Source: Brevipalpus yothersi (taxonomy: Eukaryota > Arthropoda > Arachnida > Trombidiformes > Tenuipalpidae). Taken from it: 64,000 nt of DNA. The notes beneath the pieces were generated by a model. That model saw only the letters and a list, made by a program, of their open reading frames with translations. It was not told where the DNA came from and made no database searches. The translations under genes were made by a program, and so were the position numbers. The stretch is from NCBI GenBank assembly GCA_003956705.1, contig QZCP01000124.1, positions 255,265 to 319,264 on the forward strand, given 5' to 3'. Positions 36,262-49,243 of the stretch are shown piece after piece (the stretch's first letter is position 1; each line of letters starts with the position of its first letter).

Positions 36262-39200
36262 ATGAGTCTTTTATCTGTGAGAAAGTGGCCGTTTGTTCTC
36301 TCTCTATCTCTGTTCATCATCTTTATTGCCTTTTCTTTCATCAATTTACTTGATAGTGATGATTGGATTAAATTGACTGCAACTACTCTTTCTCTCTCTG
36401 TTATTAACCAGTGGAAACATCCAATCAAGCAATTGGGCGCAAGTGATATCCGAACACTTGTCCGAGCGACACCAGATCAGTATGTGAATTTCAATCAAAC
36501 GCTTGATAAAATACTCGTAGTACGAGTTCCTGGCACTGAAACCCATCGACACGTTAAAGAGGTTTGTAGAATTTATTTTTTTACATCTTCACATGATTTA
36601 CATTTAAAATAGACTTGTGCTCACCGAGAATCAATCACAACTCATCCATTCTCAAATGAGTGTCATTTTCTAGGCTACTGTGTCAGGTATCGAATGGAAA
36701 ATGATTCACTCTACTCTACAAGGGAGGATGTTTTGCATTCCATCTAGTAGAGCTCACTATTCCTTTTTCATCATACATCACTTTAAAAGCAGAAGATGGA
36801 AAAATCGAATTGATTTGATGGACGAAAGGATTCAGCGAGTGTATCAAAAAAAGTTCAATGAAGAAGCGCACAGAATAGTTCCTCCCTGATAGTATTTGAT
36901 AATACCATTTACCTTGATCTTGAATTTTTTGCCGACTTTTTTTCGTTTCTATTGAGATAGAAGAAAATATGTCATCTCGAGCCATTTGGAAACTACTCTT
37001 GACTACTATCGAAAAAAGTAGGAATATTTCATCGGACTCAGCGAAAGAGAGGGAGAGAGCCAATATGATAGAAAGTTGTTTCAAATCGATTTCGGAACTG
37101 ATTCAGGGCATAATTGAATGAGAAAGAAGCTACAATCAGCATTTGAGACCAATATAGCCTCTTCTATCGTGCCTCATCTGTCCATCAAATAGTTGAGCTA
37201 CATACTTTCTTCTTCTTTCTAGTTGATAGTGTAGAAAAAGATGGACACTCAATTGCGAGAAGGTTATTCCAAATGAATGAATTCCTTGACCTAAAATCAA
37301 ATTTGTGAGAGATTTTATCGAACTCTACCTTCTTTTGGAAACATGAACTATGTTCTCAAGCATTCTCCCAAGATTTGATAGATCTGATAGCAAATCCATA
37401 AACAAATTCTTGGCTCTATTGTTGTAGCATGATGACAATAAAATGTTTCCACCATTAAAGAATGGCCAAAAAGTCAGCATAAGTCACTAGCGGATGTGTA
37501 GTAAAAGTTGGATTAGCTTGGTACTTCATCTTGAAGATTATCTTCAATTACTTTGAATGACTGGTCATTCGCTTCGGCTGGTGATTCTTATTGAAGCCCT
37601 GTTCAAGATTGACTTTTGTGATTGTTTGGTGTATAAAAATAGCCACTCGATAGTTCATTCATGGTTTTGTGTGAATCCATAGAAGATAAATATATCGATT
37701 CATCTAATATCTTGATTTTACCTCTGATCTACCTACCATTATGTTTAAGCTGAAATTCACTCTCATTCTGAGCTCTGTGCAGGAGAAAGTTATCAAGCTC
37801 TCTAGAATTACATGTCAGCTCTCAGACTTAACAGACGTCTACGTAATTGTCACTTCCTCACGATCAGAAAACACTTGTCAGCCACACTCATTCTCTGTAT
37901 TTAATGAGTGCCTCGATCACTCTTCTCATTCTGTGTCCGAATCTCTTAGCTCGTTACTATACTGATAGATTGAATAATTTGCTTCAACCTATAGAGTCCA
38001 TGTGAATTGCAGAAAGTGGATTAATGTTTCTATTAAAAGCTCTCATTTTTTGTGTGAACTTATTTTGCAATCAATATCACAAAAAAAATATTTTCTTCTC
38101 TTTAATGATTCTCATCTCTTCGATTTCTTTCGACATTCCAGTTCATCAATGAAACGATGACTGGATTAGGTTATACTGTTGAAGAAGATGCCTTCTCGGC
38201 GAATACACCTCATGGGACCAAACCATTTACCAATATAATTGCAACACTTAATCCAAAGGCTTGTAAGCGTATCATTTTGGCGTGTCATTATGACAGTAAA
38301 TATTATCCCGGAAACAAATTTGTTGGTGCTATTGATTCGGCGGTTCCTTGTACCATGCTGATCGAACTCGCTCGTGCTTTGAGAGCGAGTTTGAGGTTGC
38401 AGAGTCAAGTAAGTATCTCTATTGATGTGATGCATATGATGCAAACATCGCCCAAAATGGTGGAAACAATTCGAGCATTCTATCGATTGTATGGCTTGAA
38501 ATTAATGATTGATGAGCAAGAACGTCGATTGGATGCCATTAAATGTTTTCACCATCCGAATCACATTAAGAAAGTAACTTTTCGATTATTCTTCTCAACA
38601 ACTTATACATTTTTTTTCTATCTCTTCATATAAAAAAAATATTTTTCACCAGATTAATTATCAGTACACTATACAATTTCTATTTTTTGATGGAGAGGAA
38701 GCATGGGAGTCATGGAATGAAGATGATTCTCTTTACGGATCTCGACATCTGGCCCTAAAGTGGAACAGGCAACGATTCCCGAAAACACATGAGGATTCGA
38801 ATAGGTGTCCAGGAGATTATGCATCCGAATTAGATCGTATCGATGTTCTTGTTCTGCTCGATTTAATAGGAACTGCTAACCCAACTTTCTATAATTTTTT
38901 CCCCGATACAAGCCCACTATACGCCAATTTGATACGAGCTGGTAAGCATCTCTTTTCTGTTGATAAAAATTCAATTTCAAGCCTGTTTGGAGTTTATTTT
39001 TTTATCACACTCTCAAACTTAACCATTTCTCTTCAGAGCAACAACTCAACAATCTTAAACTCATGGAACCTGAACCTTCCAAATCAACGACAAATTATTT
39101 CCGAAATCGACTCAATTTTGGTATAATTGAAGATGATCATAAACCATTTCTTCGACGTAACGTTCCTGTGGTTCATATCATTCCATCTCCGTTCCCTTCT

Positions 39201-39317
39201 GTATGGCACAAGTTTACTGACAATCGAGATGCCTTATCTCACTCGACCATCAACAATTTGATGAAAATCATGAAAATTTTCGTGTGTGAATATCTTTCCT
39301 TGGAAATAATGCAATAA
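36262..39317 (+). CDS. Glutaminyl-peptide cyclotransferase (QPCT/QPCTL type)
   Basis: Four exons: 36262-36561, 38142-38408 (or 38573), 38653-38941 and 39037-39317, giving 378 residues in the shorter form. The enzyme turns N-terminal Gln or Glu into pyroglutamate on secretory peptides. A signal anchor lies at about 10-30, which suggests a Golgi-bound QPCTL-like form. The zinc and catalytic residues are all present: Asp165 in GAIDSAVPC, Glu204/Glu205 in FFDGEEAW, Asp259 in LVLLDLIG and His332 in VVHIIPSPFP. Numbering in the short form tracks the human enzyme (159, 201/202, 248, 330). Two in-frame donors end exon 2: GTAAGT at 38409 and GTAACT at 38574. The second adds 55 residues. The ATG at 36262 was chosen because the longer frame upstream starts with TTG. 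An AATAAA overlaps the stop codon. Confidence 0.9.
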
Positions 39318-40181
39318 AGTGAAGCAGAGTGTTGACACCAAGCATCACATGATCACAATGTAAAATTGTATCAAGAGCTTAATGGAATGAAATCTCATTA
39401 TGACCGATAAAAGTTATATCCTTTCTTAAGAATCGAAAAATTTTATTTGTAATTACCTTTTGATTGCTCTTGTTGTTCAATTGCTTATTCATCGGGTCTG
39501 GTCACTCATTTTTATGTCACCCTCGTGTTCATTTGAGACACAAAGATCAAGTGACAATTGAGAATACTTTTTGTTGTCCTAATTATTTTGACTTAAAATA
39601 AAAAATCAATTACAACACCATGCTTTATCGGTGTGAAGTGGTCCATAACCTTCTAAAACCTTGGCCTTTTGTATACTCACTATCAATGAGTTTTGATATT
39701 AGTTTACTTAATTCATCTACACTACTCATCTACTCAACAAAAATTCTATCAGTGATGACACAGGTTGCTGGAAGTAGCATTTATTTTTACCAGATGAGAA
39801 GCAGTTTACAGTAACATCATAATTTGAATACCATCAACATGGGAGAATAGGGTTGCGAGAGCGATGGATTAGCAATTCGTGACTAATGATCTATAACCAA
39901 GTACTCTGTGCAAACTCAAACACCGAATAGGCATTAATATTTTTGGATGATAGTATATATTATAGTGCAATCGATTTTTTTGCACTCAATGTTTGTCTCT
40001 CTTTCTCGGTGCTTTTGATTTTCTTATTCTCTCTCAATAAATACTTGAAATACTTAGGCAAATCAAAATTCTAACAAGATGATGAAGAGAATCTAAAAAC
40101 TACAAGAAGAATGATCAATCCCACTCCTCTTTCACCTCAAGTACTCTTCATTAGGATGAACAAAATTTACTCTGATTCACA
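39318..40181. other. Convergent gap between glutaminyl cyclase and CCAP
   Basis: No gene is recognised. A 64-codon frame at 39620-39814 has no family resemblance. The gap presumably holds both 3' UTRs. Confidence 0.55.
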
Positions 40182-40529
40182 TTAAGCTATCTCACCACTC
40201 ATGGGTGGATGGAATCGCCGAAAAAGATCCCATGGAATCCTTTCGAATCGAGAATTACGATCTGGTCGTGCGACTCGTGTCCATCCAGTTATCAAGCGAT
40301 CAGCTTTGGTGTCATCATCAAAAGAACGTTTACCACATCCGGTGAAAGCATTACAGAAAGGTCGCTTTTCGATCAAATTTGATCGTCCTGGATACAGTCC
40401 ACTTTCATCAATTTGTCGTTTGTTAATTTTTCTCGGATTTGAGCCAGCCAATGCACTGACAGTGATTGAAAGTAATAGAACAGTTGAAATCAAAGTAAAA
40501 ACGAGTATTGTGATGCTCTTCAATTCCAT
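40182..40529 (-). CDS. CCAP: Crustacean cardioactive peptide (CCAP) precursor
   Basis: A 115-residue secretory precursor. Translation is taken from the Met at 40529 because it begins a clear signal peptide (MELKSITILVFTLISTVLLL, cleaved near Ala-Leu-Ala). The mature peptide PFCNAFTGC is bounded by LIEKR before and GKR after, so it would be cut at dibasic sites and C-terminally amidated, with one disulfide between its two Cys. This is the exact conserved arthropod CCAP, a neurohormone that drives ecdysis motor programmes and heart rate through a G-protein-coupled receptor. A further dibasic site, NKR, lies upstream. The flanking acidic and C-terminal spacers are not conserved. The frame stays open for 101 codons upstream, but a strong acceptor (TTACAG at about 40565) splits it, so that part is probably a 5' intron. 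Confidence 0.95.
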   Translation of the reverse strand: MELKSITILVFTLISTVLLLSITVSALAGSNPRKINKRQIDESGLYPGRSNLIEKRPFCNAFTGCGKRSFDDDTKADRLITGWTRVARPDRNSRFERIPWDLFRRFHPPMSGEIA

Positions 40530-40564
40530 TCTGTTGCTCTTTTTTTCTGGTTGCTTGAGGTTAT
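40530..40564 (-). promoter_or_regulatory. Likely 5' UTR segment of the CCAP exon, with intron acceptor at 40565-40566
   Basis: On the minus strand a pyrimidine-rich run followed by TTACAG ends at 40565, only 35 bases before the CCAP start codon. This marks a probable 5' UTR intron. The first exon upstream was not located. Confidence 0.5.
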
Positions 40565-43500
40565 CTGTAACGATAGAGAGAAATGATGAAAGTTCATTGA
40601 AATCGTATGAGCTACATAGACCAATCGATAGTGTCCACGAGAAGTCACGAAAAGCTCGTAGATGTTGATTCTCTGGAAAAAATCTTCCACCAAAATACAG
40701 CTTCTCGAATAACATGTCATCATCTGTGTACTGTAGCCATTCTTTCTTCCGTTTGTCAAAATTCTGAATAGAAGTGACCGACTGATCATGATCATGATCG
40801 ACTCCCAATGGAATTGTTTCTTTTTGTATCATTTGAAATGATTGCTATTCAATCAGTGCTATTCATGTGACAATCATGGCACATTGAATTGATTGTTCAT
40901 AGAAATGAATCCTTTCATCATTCTCTGGTAAAAGAGAGAATCTATTGGCATTACCATCAACAAGTGAGTGTGTATAGAAGATATTCATCGATAGAATAAA
41001 TCCTAGTTCACAGAACTTTTGGTTTCTGATAATTTTGGCCATATCAACCATCTGATATATTATAGATAATTATTTATTATGGAAGTTGTTGAATCATTCT
41101 CACCCAATTAAATCCATTCAATTAGGGATTACAGGAATTTCTCAATAAGTAATCAAAACTTTGGGAATAATATAAACTCAAAAAATTAATCACAGCATTT
41201 TATTCCTCAATATTTTGTTATTCATCGAACATCTCAAGGCTTATCGCTAGCTTTATCACAAGAGTATTCAAAATATATTCTTGGATATAAATCAAACACA
41301 CAAGCTGATGCCTGATTACTTGTTATATCATACGTCTAAATATGCATGTGAATACGATTTAGATGAGAAATTCTTGAGACCATTTGACTTTTTCTCATCA
41401 TGATTTAATATAACTTATATTATTTTTTGCCCTTCCCCTTCAATTTTGTGGGTAAAAAAGAACGAAATGTTCGTTGACTTATAATACATTACTCAAGAAA
41501 GATACTCATAAAAAGTCTCATAAATTTCCAATTTTTCCTCTTAATTTTGTAAGTAACTTTCTTTCTAGGGCCATTTGATGAAATAATCAAGCAATTTATA
41601 CACAAACTACCTCTCAGTAGAAACAAGAAACCACCAAGTGTCTTTCTTGAAGTGAACCGTAATTCCCTTCCACATGATGCAAAGATGCTTCACCATTGAG
41701 GCCATAGATTTTGAGGCCATATCAGAATCGAAACTGTGATTTGACACAAATCTTTATCTTGAGGTAAGAAAAAATGAGGTTTTTGCTTTCTACTGGGATT
41801 CTGGACAATCTAGAAGGGTTAAGATTTTTTACATACTTCCGGTACACGATATTGACTCCACGAGAGATGCTGTGTGAAGTTGGAAGTGGAAGTCAATAGT
41901 TATCACACACTCGTTTTTCACTCTTTATTGATCATACCGAGTACAACTCTCAACCTAGATGATCTCCTACTGTTATTATTGAAGCCTTTCATTAGATTGA
42001 ATTGGTAAAGTTCATTCTCTTATTCCACAGGAAATAGGACAATAAGACACCGTGTGCGAACTGATGGAGCTGAGAACGATGACCACAAAATGCTCGGACT
42101 TTTTTTCGAGTAGAATTTCTCATGTAGGTCGATGATAATAGAGAAAAACATATAGGAAAGAGAATAGTTCAACTTCCGTCTCTTTTGTTCTTCTCTTTCT
42201 TTTGCTCTTTATGCCACTTTTTCTATCAATGAAGGTAACAAATTTTCAAATTGTCACATTCATTACTCAACTTGAAACTTTCACTCAAATCATACAAATT
42301 ATGAATTTGGAGGTCTCCTGTGACAATCATTTATCATCATGAAAAATTCCCACCCTTCAATTGTGTAAATTAGATGATTACACAACTAAGGAAGAGTAGA
42401 ATATAAAAGAGAGCTTATCCAATCATTTTTTTTCCTTCAACAGTTAACCCTGATTCTCATCTTTACATAACCAAAAGCTCAAGTTTATTAGCAAAATTTG
42501 TTCCAATGGATGAGGGAACCAGGAAGCAATAAAAAAGCTCCAGCCTAGTCACGATTGGATCGTCAACTGTTCTTGTCATAAATTTACCTCATCATGACTC
42601 GAACTTTCAGCTCTAATCTACTTTTTATCTAAGAATTTTTTGGGTTTAACTGAGCTAAGCTCTCATGTATGGAATTCTCATCTTTAGAGTTTCTAATATG
42701 TTGAAATGTAGATTGATTGGAATGAGAACCGTGTGAAAACTTCATCAGACTTGAAATTCTAGCAATTCGAAGCTCATTTGAAGTAGTATAGCCTATGTAG
42801 GTGTCAAGCGTGGAATTTCGATCCTATTTGAAATAGTGGGAATAGTGACCAAAGAATTTGAAACTTGAGTAACTCAACTCATGAGGAACGAGCTGTATAC
42901 CCAACAGTTGGTTGATGAAAGCTTTTCATCCCCAGAATCATTCCAAGAAAATTGATTCAATTTTCAAGGAAAAATTTGGTGACAATATTTTTTTCGCTTA
43001 ATCGACTTTCTTTCTTAACTGAAAAGGTTAAATCTCAACCTCCACAAAGGTTTCTTGACTTAGAGAAACAACTTTCAGCATTGTTTTGAAAGAACAAAAA
43101 ACATAGCATTTATTGACCCAAGAAAAATTGTAGATGATAAAGGAGAGAAGGAAGTTCTACTGTGACACTGGATGAGCACGTTCAAGTAACGTCTATTCAT
43201 CTGGTACAAAGCGGGAAACAGTTATTCCATGAACTTTCACACAAAAGACTTGAACAAGTGTGGCTGATGAAGCCATGAAAATGGATGGAAACCCAAAAAA
43301 TAGATTATATTGTCTTAGACGATATTTTTACCTTCCAAAGACTATACTAGTGATCACTTCAGAACTCATAGCCAAGCTAGCAATGCATTCACATTTCCAA
43401 CATCCCGAATGTATCCGTAAGATAGTTTAAAAAACTAACTCTCATCAGTCCTCAGCGATTGATTCCTATTAATTCTTCCATCTTCCAAACTTAGGCAACG

Positions 43501-44881
43501 TCTAAAAAATTTATAACTTAGAAAAAGTACTCAATTTCACATTCGAAAAAAGGTTCACTCTTTCATGCAAGAGTGCATTTACATTCATCTCTCTTGGTCT
43601 TCATCTTGATCTAATTGTCGCAATGATTGAGAGATATTCTCTAAGTACTGATAAAGCACGAATTCTTGAATAGAAATAATCAGTAGCGAAAATAAAACAC
43701 AACTCACCTAAATTTTTACTAGTCGAAGAGCGATGGTTGACGATATTCTAAGCACGAAAAAGTACTGAAAACAAAGACAGATTCGATAATTGAGGAATCA
43801 ATTGGAAAAAACCAGATAATCGCAATATATTAATCAATAAGTTTGATGATATTAACTAAGTGGGCCAAAGGATGTTCGGAAGGTAAGAGTTCCCATTGAA
43901 ATGTGGAAAATCAGCTTTATCGTGATAAGTTATAGTTTCTTAGAATTATGTTTCCTATTTATTGAGAAAAAGTGCCTAAGAAACTGGGCGGAGTGAAACT
44001 CTTGGCGCACTTGAATGGAGCCAATCAGAGTTGAAAAGATGAAAAGATGGCATTTAACCAGAGAGTAGACTCAGGATTTGAGCCCATGAATGAATCTTGA
44101 TTCGAGTGGTATGAGAATAAGAAAAGAATTTGCCTGTGAACACAGTGGAATCAAGTGAGATTCTTTTGGAGAATTGAAGGAATAGATCATGTTGTTCAGA
44201 ATTTTATGCGTTTATTGTGTAAACGTACGAATTAAATGCTGAAGTGGAACATAGTTATACACGTTTTGTCTACCAAGAACTCTAAGTCGAGGTGACGTAG
44301 ACTCACCGGGGTAGACTAGATTCGAAAATTTTGTAAATTTGTTAGGAAATGAAGGACCTTTTTAAAAATCGATCGAAAAACTTTCGACCATGATTGGTGG
44401 AAGATCACCGGGAAAATCTTGAGATCATCAAGATTTGGTTACAAAAAAAAGTAAAATTCGCTTTTAGATATGATAACTTGTGATAGATTCAACAAAATCA
44501 AGAGTGAAAATGAAAGCTCAGTATGAGCTCCAAGTTGGTTTACAGATGAGATAAAAATAATTCTTGTAGCAAACAAACGTAATTCGTGTGCTCTTCGAAA
44601 GGTTAATTTGATCGTAGAACTTAAAATGCTGGACGATAGAGAATGCTATTCTTTGGATAAAATTAACTTGAATCGAGTCAATTCAAATAAAAAAGCAAGG
44701 AATCAGAACAAAAGCTGGTCCAAAAGATTCAACTTTGGGGGGGGGGTGAACTATTTCATATTTCGTTAGATGAGGATGAAAGAGAATGCAGGCTTTTGAG
44801 GCGACTGGTTAAGTTTGCATTCTCATAGGAACAAATGTTAACTCTTAGGTCTGAGAGCGATTTAGAAGGAACAATAGAGCT
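40565..44881. other. Large region without a recognised gene
   Basis: About 4.3 kb, the emptiest part of the window. It presumably contains the 5' intron, first exon and promoter of CCAP at the left edge, and the 3' UTR of the USP gene at the right edge. No open frame here exceeds about 60 codons apart from the CCAP-overlapping ones, and I see no RNA gene. A run of ten G lies at 44737-44746. Confidence 0.6.
44737..44746. repeat. Poly-G run
   Basis: Ten consecutive G residues in an AT-rich background. It may be genuine or a sequencing length artefact. Confidence 0.8.
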
Positions 44882-47800
44882 TTAAACAGAAGTGACTGTG
44901 AAGAATCGATTATTCTCACGATTGGTAGGAGAGTTATTCGGATAACTCTGCTCAACATCCTTGTTGGAATTTGATTCAATGTAGTCGTCCAAAGTAGGTG
45001 AATTGGAATTTTTGGATACAACTTTTAGATTGGAATCCAGTAGGTCTCTCGCAGGAGAAAGTAGTGCTGCTCTGAAAGAGCTAAGAGCTTTAGGCTTGCC
45101 TGACGGATTGCGATCAGATAATACTGGTTGTTGTTTTGGAAATAAAGAAGTAATCGTAGGCAAAGCAGGTGTATGGTGATGAAAACTTTTTTCCAATGAC
45201 TTTGGATTTGATGTCCGAGAAGGTAAAGTAGAAAAGGTTCTGATTTTTGAGGTTGAATGATCAGAAATCTTTCGATTATCATCGAAAAGTATGGGAGGCG
45301 ATGGATCTATGAGATAAAAAGCAGTGAACTAATTTTCTAATCGAGTCCCTGAGCTAATAAACACAACCAACCTGATTGCTGAGAGCGAGATGAAACTCTT
45401 GGTAAACTGTTGCCTCTGAATCTTCGAGAATCTCCGAAAGAATCAGCAGGAAGAATTTTAGAGTCCATTTGACTAGACCAATTGCTTTGCTCTGAACGAT
45501 CAATGGTGCCATTATGAGAGGAGGAGAGGAACTTTTTTCTTGAATTATGACTATTTACAGAGAATTTCTGCTGTAATGTTGAGGAAGATGCACTGCTGGT
45601 ATTATTCGAATTCTTTTCCATAAGAGTTTTCCTCTGATAGAAGAGCATGTAAGCATCTTTGGTGACTACAGAACGCTCAGGAATAGAAGAAACCTTCTGG
45701 TCATCAAAAGAATACCACTTCTGATCAACCATATTGCGACAGTAGGCAGTGTAATGTCCTGCCTGCATTGTGCCATGATGATTGCACACAGCGTAAAGCT
45801 CGTAGAAATTATCTTCAGGGCACGAAGTTATACTGTTTCGGTTGCATTTTTTCCAAGGTTGAACAATGAATGCAGAACTATCCGTCCTTGAAGTTGCCAC
45901 ATTTGTGGAAAGATTACTCATATCATCCCCAGCACTCTGAGAGCCCTTATTGCTGAGGTAAGGATTCACATCCAGCCCGGTGAGAGGAAATGAGACCAAC
46001 GTAGATAGCTTAGTTCTTTGAGAGCATGACGCTTGGCGGAAACGCTTCAAATGAATGATGAATACATTTGGAGTGGAGCATAAACTAAGTTTTTTGATGC
46101 ATTGCTGTCGCCGCTTGCATGCAGGACACATCCATGCATTGTCTTCACCAAGTTTTTCCTCATGAAAATACATGTCGAAGCAATCTGTGAGGGTTACTTG
46201 TGTTTTCAGTCGATTATTGTCCGAAACAAGGAGAGGATCGAAGTAGTGATCCCCAAAAAAATTCATTAGCTTTTCATCCTCGATAAGAAGAGTTTGTCTC
46301 AAGTCCAAATCCCACTCAATGATCAATTTCAGATGTAGGGGACCTCGATAAGATTCTTCCTCACAATGAGCTGTGGCTTCGTCTACAATTGGCATGAAGA
46401 GAGGGTGATCGACATTCTCTGGAAGGTAAAGTTTGGCTGCAAGGGAATTTTAAAAATAGCATCAGTTTTCCATTGTCAAATTAGAGAGACTTTGTGATTC
46501 AGAAAAATTGGCTTTCATGCAAATACTTACACGAAGTATCAGCAACTCGGAGATTAAATAGAATGGAATCATTCAAAACAACAAGATCACAGGATTCTCT
46601 GAGAATAGGCTTCATGGTCTCCATCAGTTGTGCCTGAATTTCTTTGAAACTAGCATCTCTTGAGATCACAGAAGAAAAGAATGGTCCAAAAATTTTGTTA
46701 TTTGAGCCAATACCAACACGATTTGCCCAAATTAAAGCAATTTTTTGGGCTGAGTTGAGAGATGCTGATGGACTATGTGACAGAGCGGAAGGATGAATGT
46801 CTTGATCTAGACAAGATGGATCAGGTGTTTCTATAACTTCAATGAATTCCTTGTCCCCGAATACATCTTGAACGAGGAAGAGATCATTTGAAAATTCTTT
46901 CATTCCACGCTCATCATCTTTAGCCAATAAAACTAGCTGTCGTTCGGAAATCTTTGTGAGATGCGATACTTTAGCTCTGAGCTCACCTATGCTGGAGCAA
47001 CAATCCAAAGTGATCGTCATAGGCCGCTGAGAGAAGAAGAGAAAAGATGATGAGAAATGAAATCTGTGAGTTTCAAGGAGGATAAAACTATCAAGAGAGA
47101 TAAACTCACCTGATTCGGCACACTGTCCAAGTTGAACACATTTAAAAGTAAAGTTATGGAGGTTTCAGCTGGAATTGGTAGAGAAAGGCACAAGTAAGGT
47201 TCAAACGTATTGCTGACGTTAAAACATGACTGGCACACAAGAGAGGAATGAAGCTGAGCTTGGAAAAGGTCTCGAACAAAGCTGTTGTCCGATCTTGAGG
47301 TATTTAACGATCCTTCGTTAACATGTCCATTCATTCGATCCCAAGAAATTGAGTGAGGCTGTAGATAAAATAACGAAAATTAATGAGCCACTGAGGATAG
47401 GAAATCACGAAATTCTTTCACCTTAGGCTTTTTGTTTTTCTTCTTCGGAACCGAGGCATTCAAATCTTCATGAAAAGTATTCAGTAACCAGAGAAGAAAT
47501 TCTTGAGCATCATGCTGCTCGTTGCCCTCATATTTATGACAATTACGAGCGACAATAGTTTTGAACTTGCTGGATATATCGGATGAATATGTTCCGGTCC
47601 ATAGTGATTTAAAGAGAAGAGCACTTTGACAGGTGACTTGTCCACGAGATCCATGGTGTCTGAAGGAGGATCTTGGATGAGATTGACTATATTTTATCAA
47701 ATCGGTTTTATAACGATTCATGACAAAATATTCGGCTAACGGATCAGTGTAGAGGAGGCACTGGAATGTGGCATTCATAAAGCAAGTATTGCCATGATTT

Positions 47801-48198
47801 TTGATTCCACAAATCGCGAGCGGACCTTTGATACGAGTTGAGCGAGTTGAACGCCTATGATTCGAGTGACGAGAGCTGCCATCATTGAGGTCATAATTAT
47901 TGTTGAAAATAGAGAATAAGGCACAAAAAAATCGACTAACAGTACCAAATTTTACAGGAGGAGGTTCCGTCCTATCATTGACAAGTCGTCGCGGATGATT
48001 TGTCATAAGACTGTTACTTCTTCCGGGGTTGAGGGAGGAGGATGGGACTTTTTGTTTGCTTTTCTTTGTGTGATAATTATTTTTACCATCATTTTGATTA
48101 ACATTTGAATTGGGTGATGATGAACATTGAAGTTCTTTGTCTAACAGGGGAGCATATCCATCAGCATTGGTGGAAGTTGAATAAGATTCTCGCACCAT
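44882..48198 (-). CDS. Ubiquitin-specific protease, USP31/USP43 type
   Basis: Five minus-strand exons: 48198-47422, 47358-47110, 47026-46531, 46436-45372 and 45306-44882 (phases 0, 0, 1, 1), giving about 1003 residues. The N-terminal 115 residues are disordered. The Cys box GIKNHGNTCFMNATFQCLL has its nucleophile at about 139, and NEQHDAQEFLLWLLNTF lies in the same exon. Exon 2 has the first zinc-ribbon pair CQSC. Exon 3 is a ubiquitin-like-type insertion (about 345-507). Exon 4 has the second pair CPAC, then FIIHLKRF, the His box HHGTMQAGHYTAYCRN (His at about 734), and YSFDD. A Ser-rich tail follows. All catalytic features are intact, so it should be an active deubiquitinase. The split USP domain with a long insert and disordered ends fits USP31/USP43; the exact orthologue is uncertain. 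Confidence 0.88.
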
Positions 48199-49243
48199 TT
48201 TCCCTCCACCTTGTTCTCGATCAAATATGACCCCTTTTCCTTCTAGTAAGAAGGATAGAGTAAGCTAAAGGAACGAATTCCTTAACGGCTATCGGTCTTT
48301 TTTTTCGCCTCGTCAGTTGACTTCACCCGTCTGACTCTTATATGATAAAAATTCAGCCACTGATAGGCATAAAATTAATGTTAACGTCATTCGTAATATA
48401 AAAAATAGTGATTACGAACAAGTTTGATGAGATTATTTTTCCTCAGATCAAATGTGAATCGATAAAGTATGACCACAAAAAAGATGACAAGATAGTTGTT
48501 TGAAACTATAAAACTGTAAAATAATTGATAGAAAGATGGGGGAAAAGATGATATGTATACACACACACACACATTAGAAATCAATCAAATCAACATGTGA
48601 AACACTTTTTTGGCTTACCTTTAAACAAGACTGAAGGCGGGCCTCAATTCGTTCATCAAAAATATGATCAAAAAAGTATCATCTTAAGTCCAAAAAAATA
48701 TGTATCACTTTATCACATAATTTAACACAATACAACACACTTACACTTAAAATAGTATCAATCACAATCAATAAATGAAGAAACAATTACTATCACAATC
48801 AACAATAAAAAAACATCAACAACGTTATGAGCGACGATCTACACACTCAACACACTTCACAATTCCCGCATCTATAATACTAAATGTATTATTAGCGAAT
48901 CCTGGTGGACATGGACATGGATTGTGTCCGATGTCTGACATGTGTATTACACATTGTGTAATCCATTCCTTCAACAATTATATTGATTTTTTGTCTTCTG
49001 TATCAACTGTATCAACTGTATATACATGCACATTTCAACTGTTCTGAACTCGTGAATATTAGTGATTTATATACATATACATAAATCGAGATATACACAA
49101 ATTATTTACACCTTTCACCCTTGAACATACATCAGTGTCCACTGTTTGTCTTTCTTTTTCGCTTGGTACTGGGTGGTGAGTGAGTGTGTGTCTCAACAAG
49201 TGTATTAATTGTTATTGATTGATTGATTGACGGTCATATAATT
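48199..49243. other. Divergent upstream region of the USP gene and PIN1
   Basis: A gap of about 1.05 kb, AT-rich with short CA runs (near 48560-48573). No gene is recognised; short open frames on either strand look random. Confidence 0.55.

Noticed and set aside
36680..38135. Possible extra exons in the long first intron of glutaminyl cyclase
   Set aside because: The flanking exons already join seamlessly to the family alignment (HRHVKE to FINETM), leaving no missing segment.
40530..40832. 101-codon N-terminal extension of the CCAP frame
   Set aside because: It would put the signal peptide in the middle of the protein, and a strong splice acceptor at 40565 separates it.
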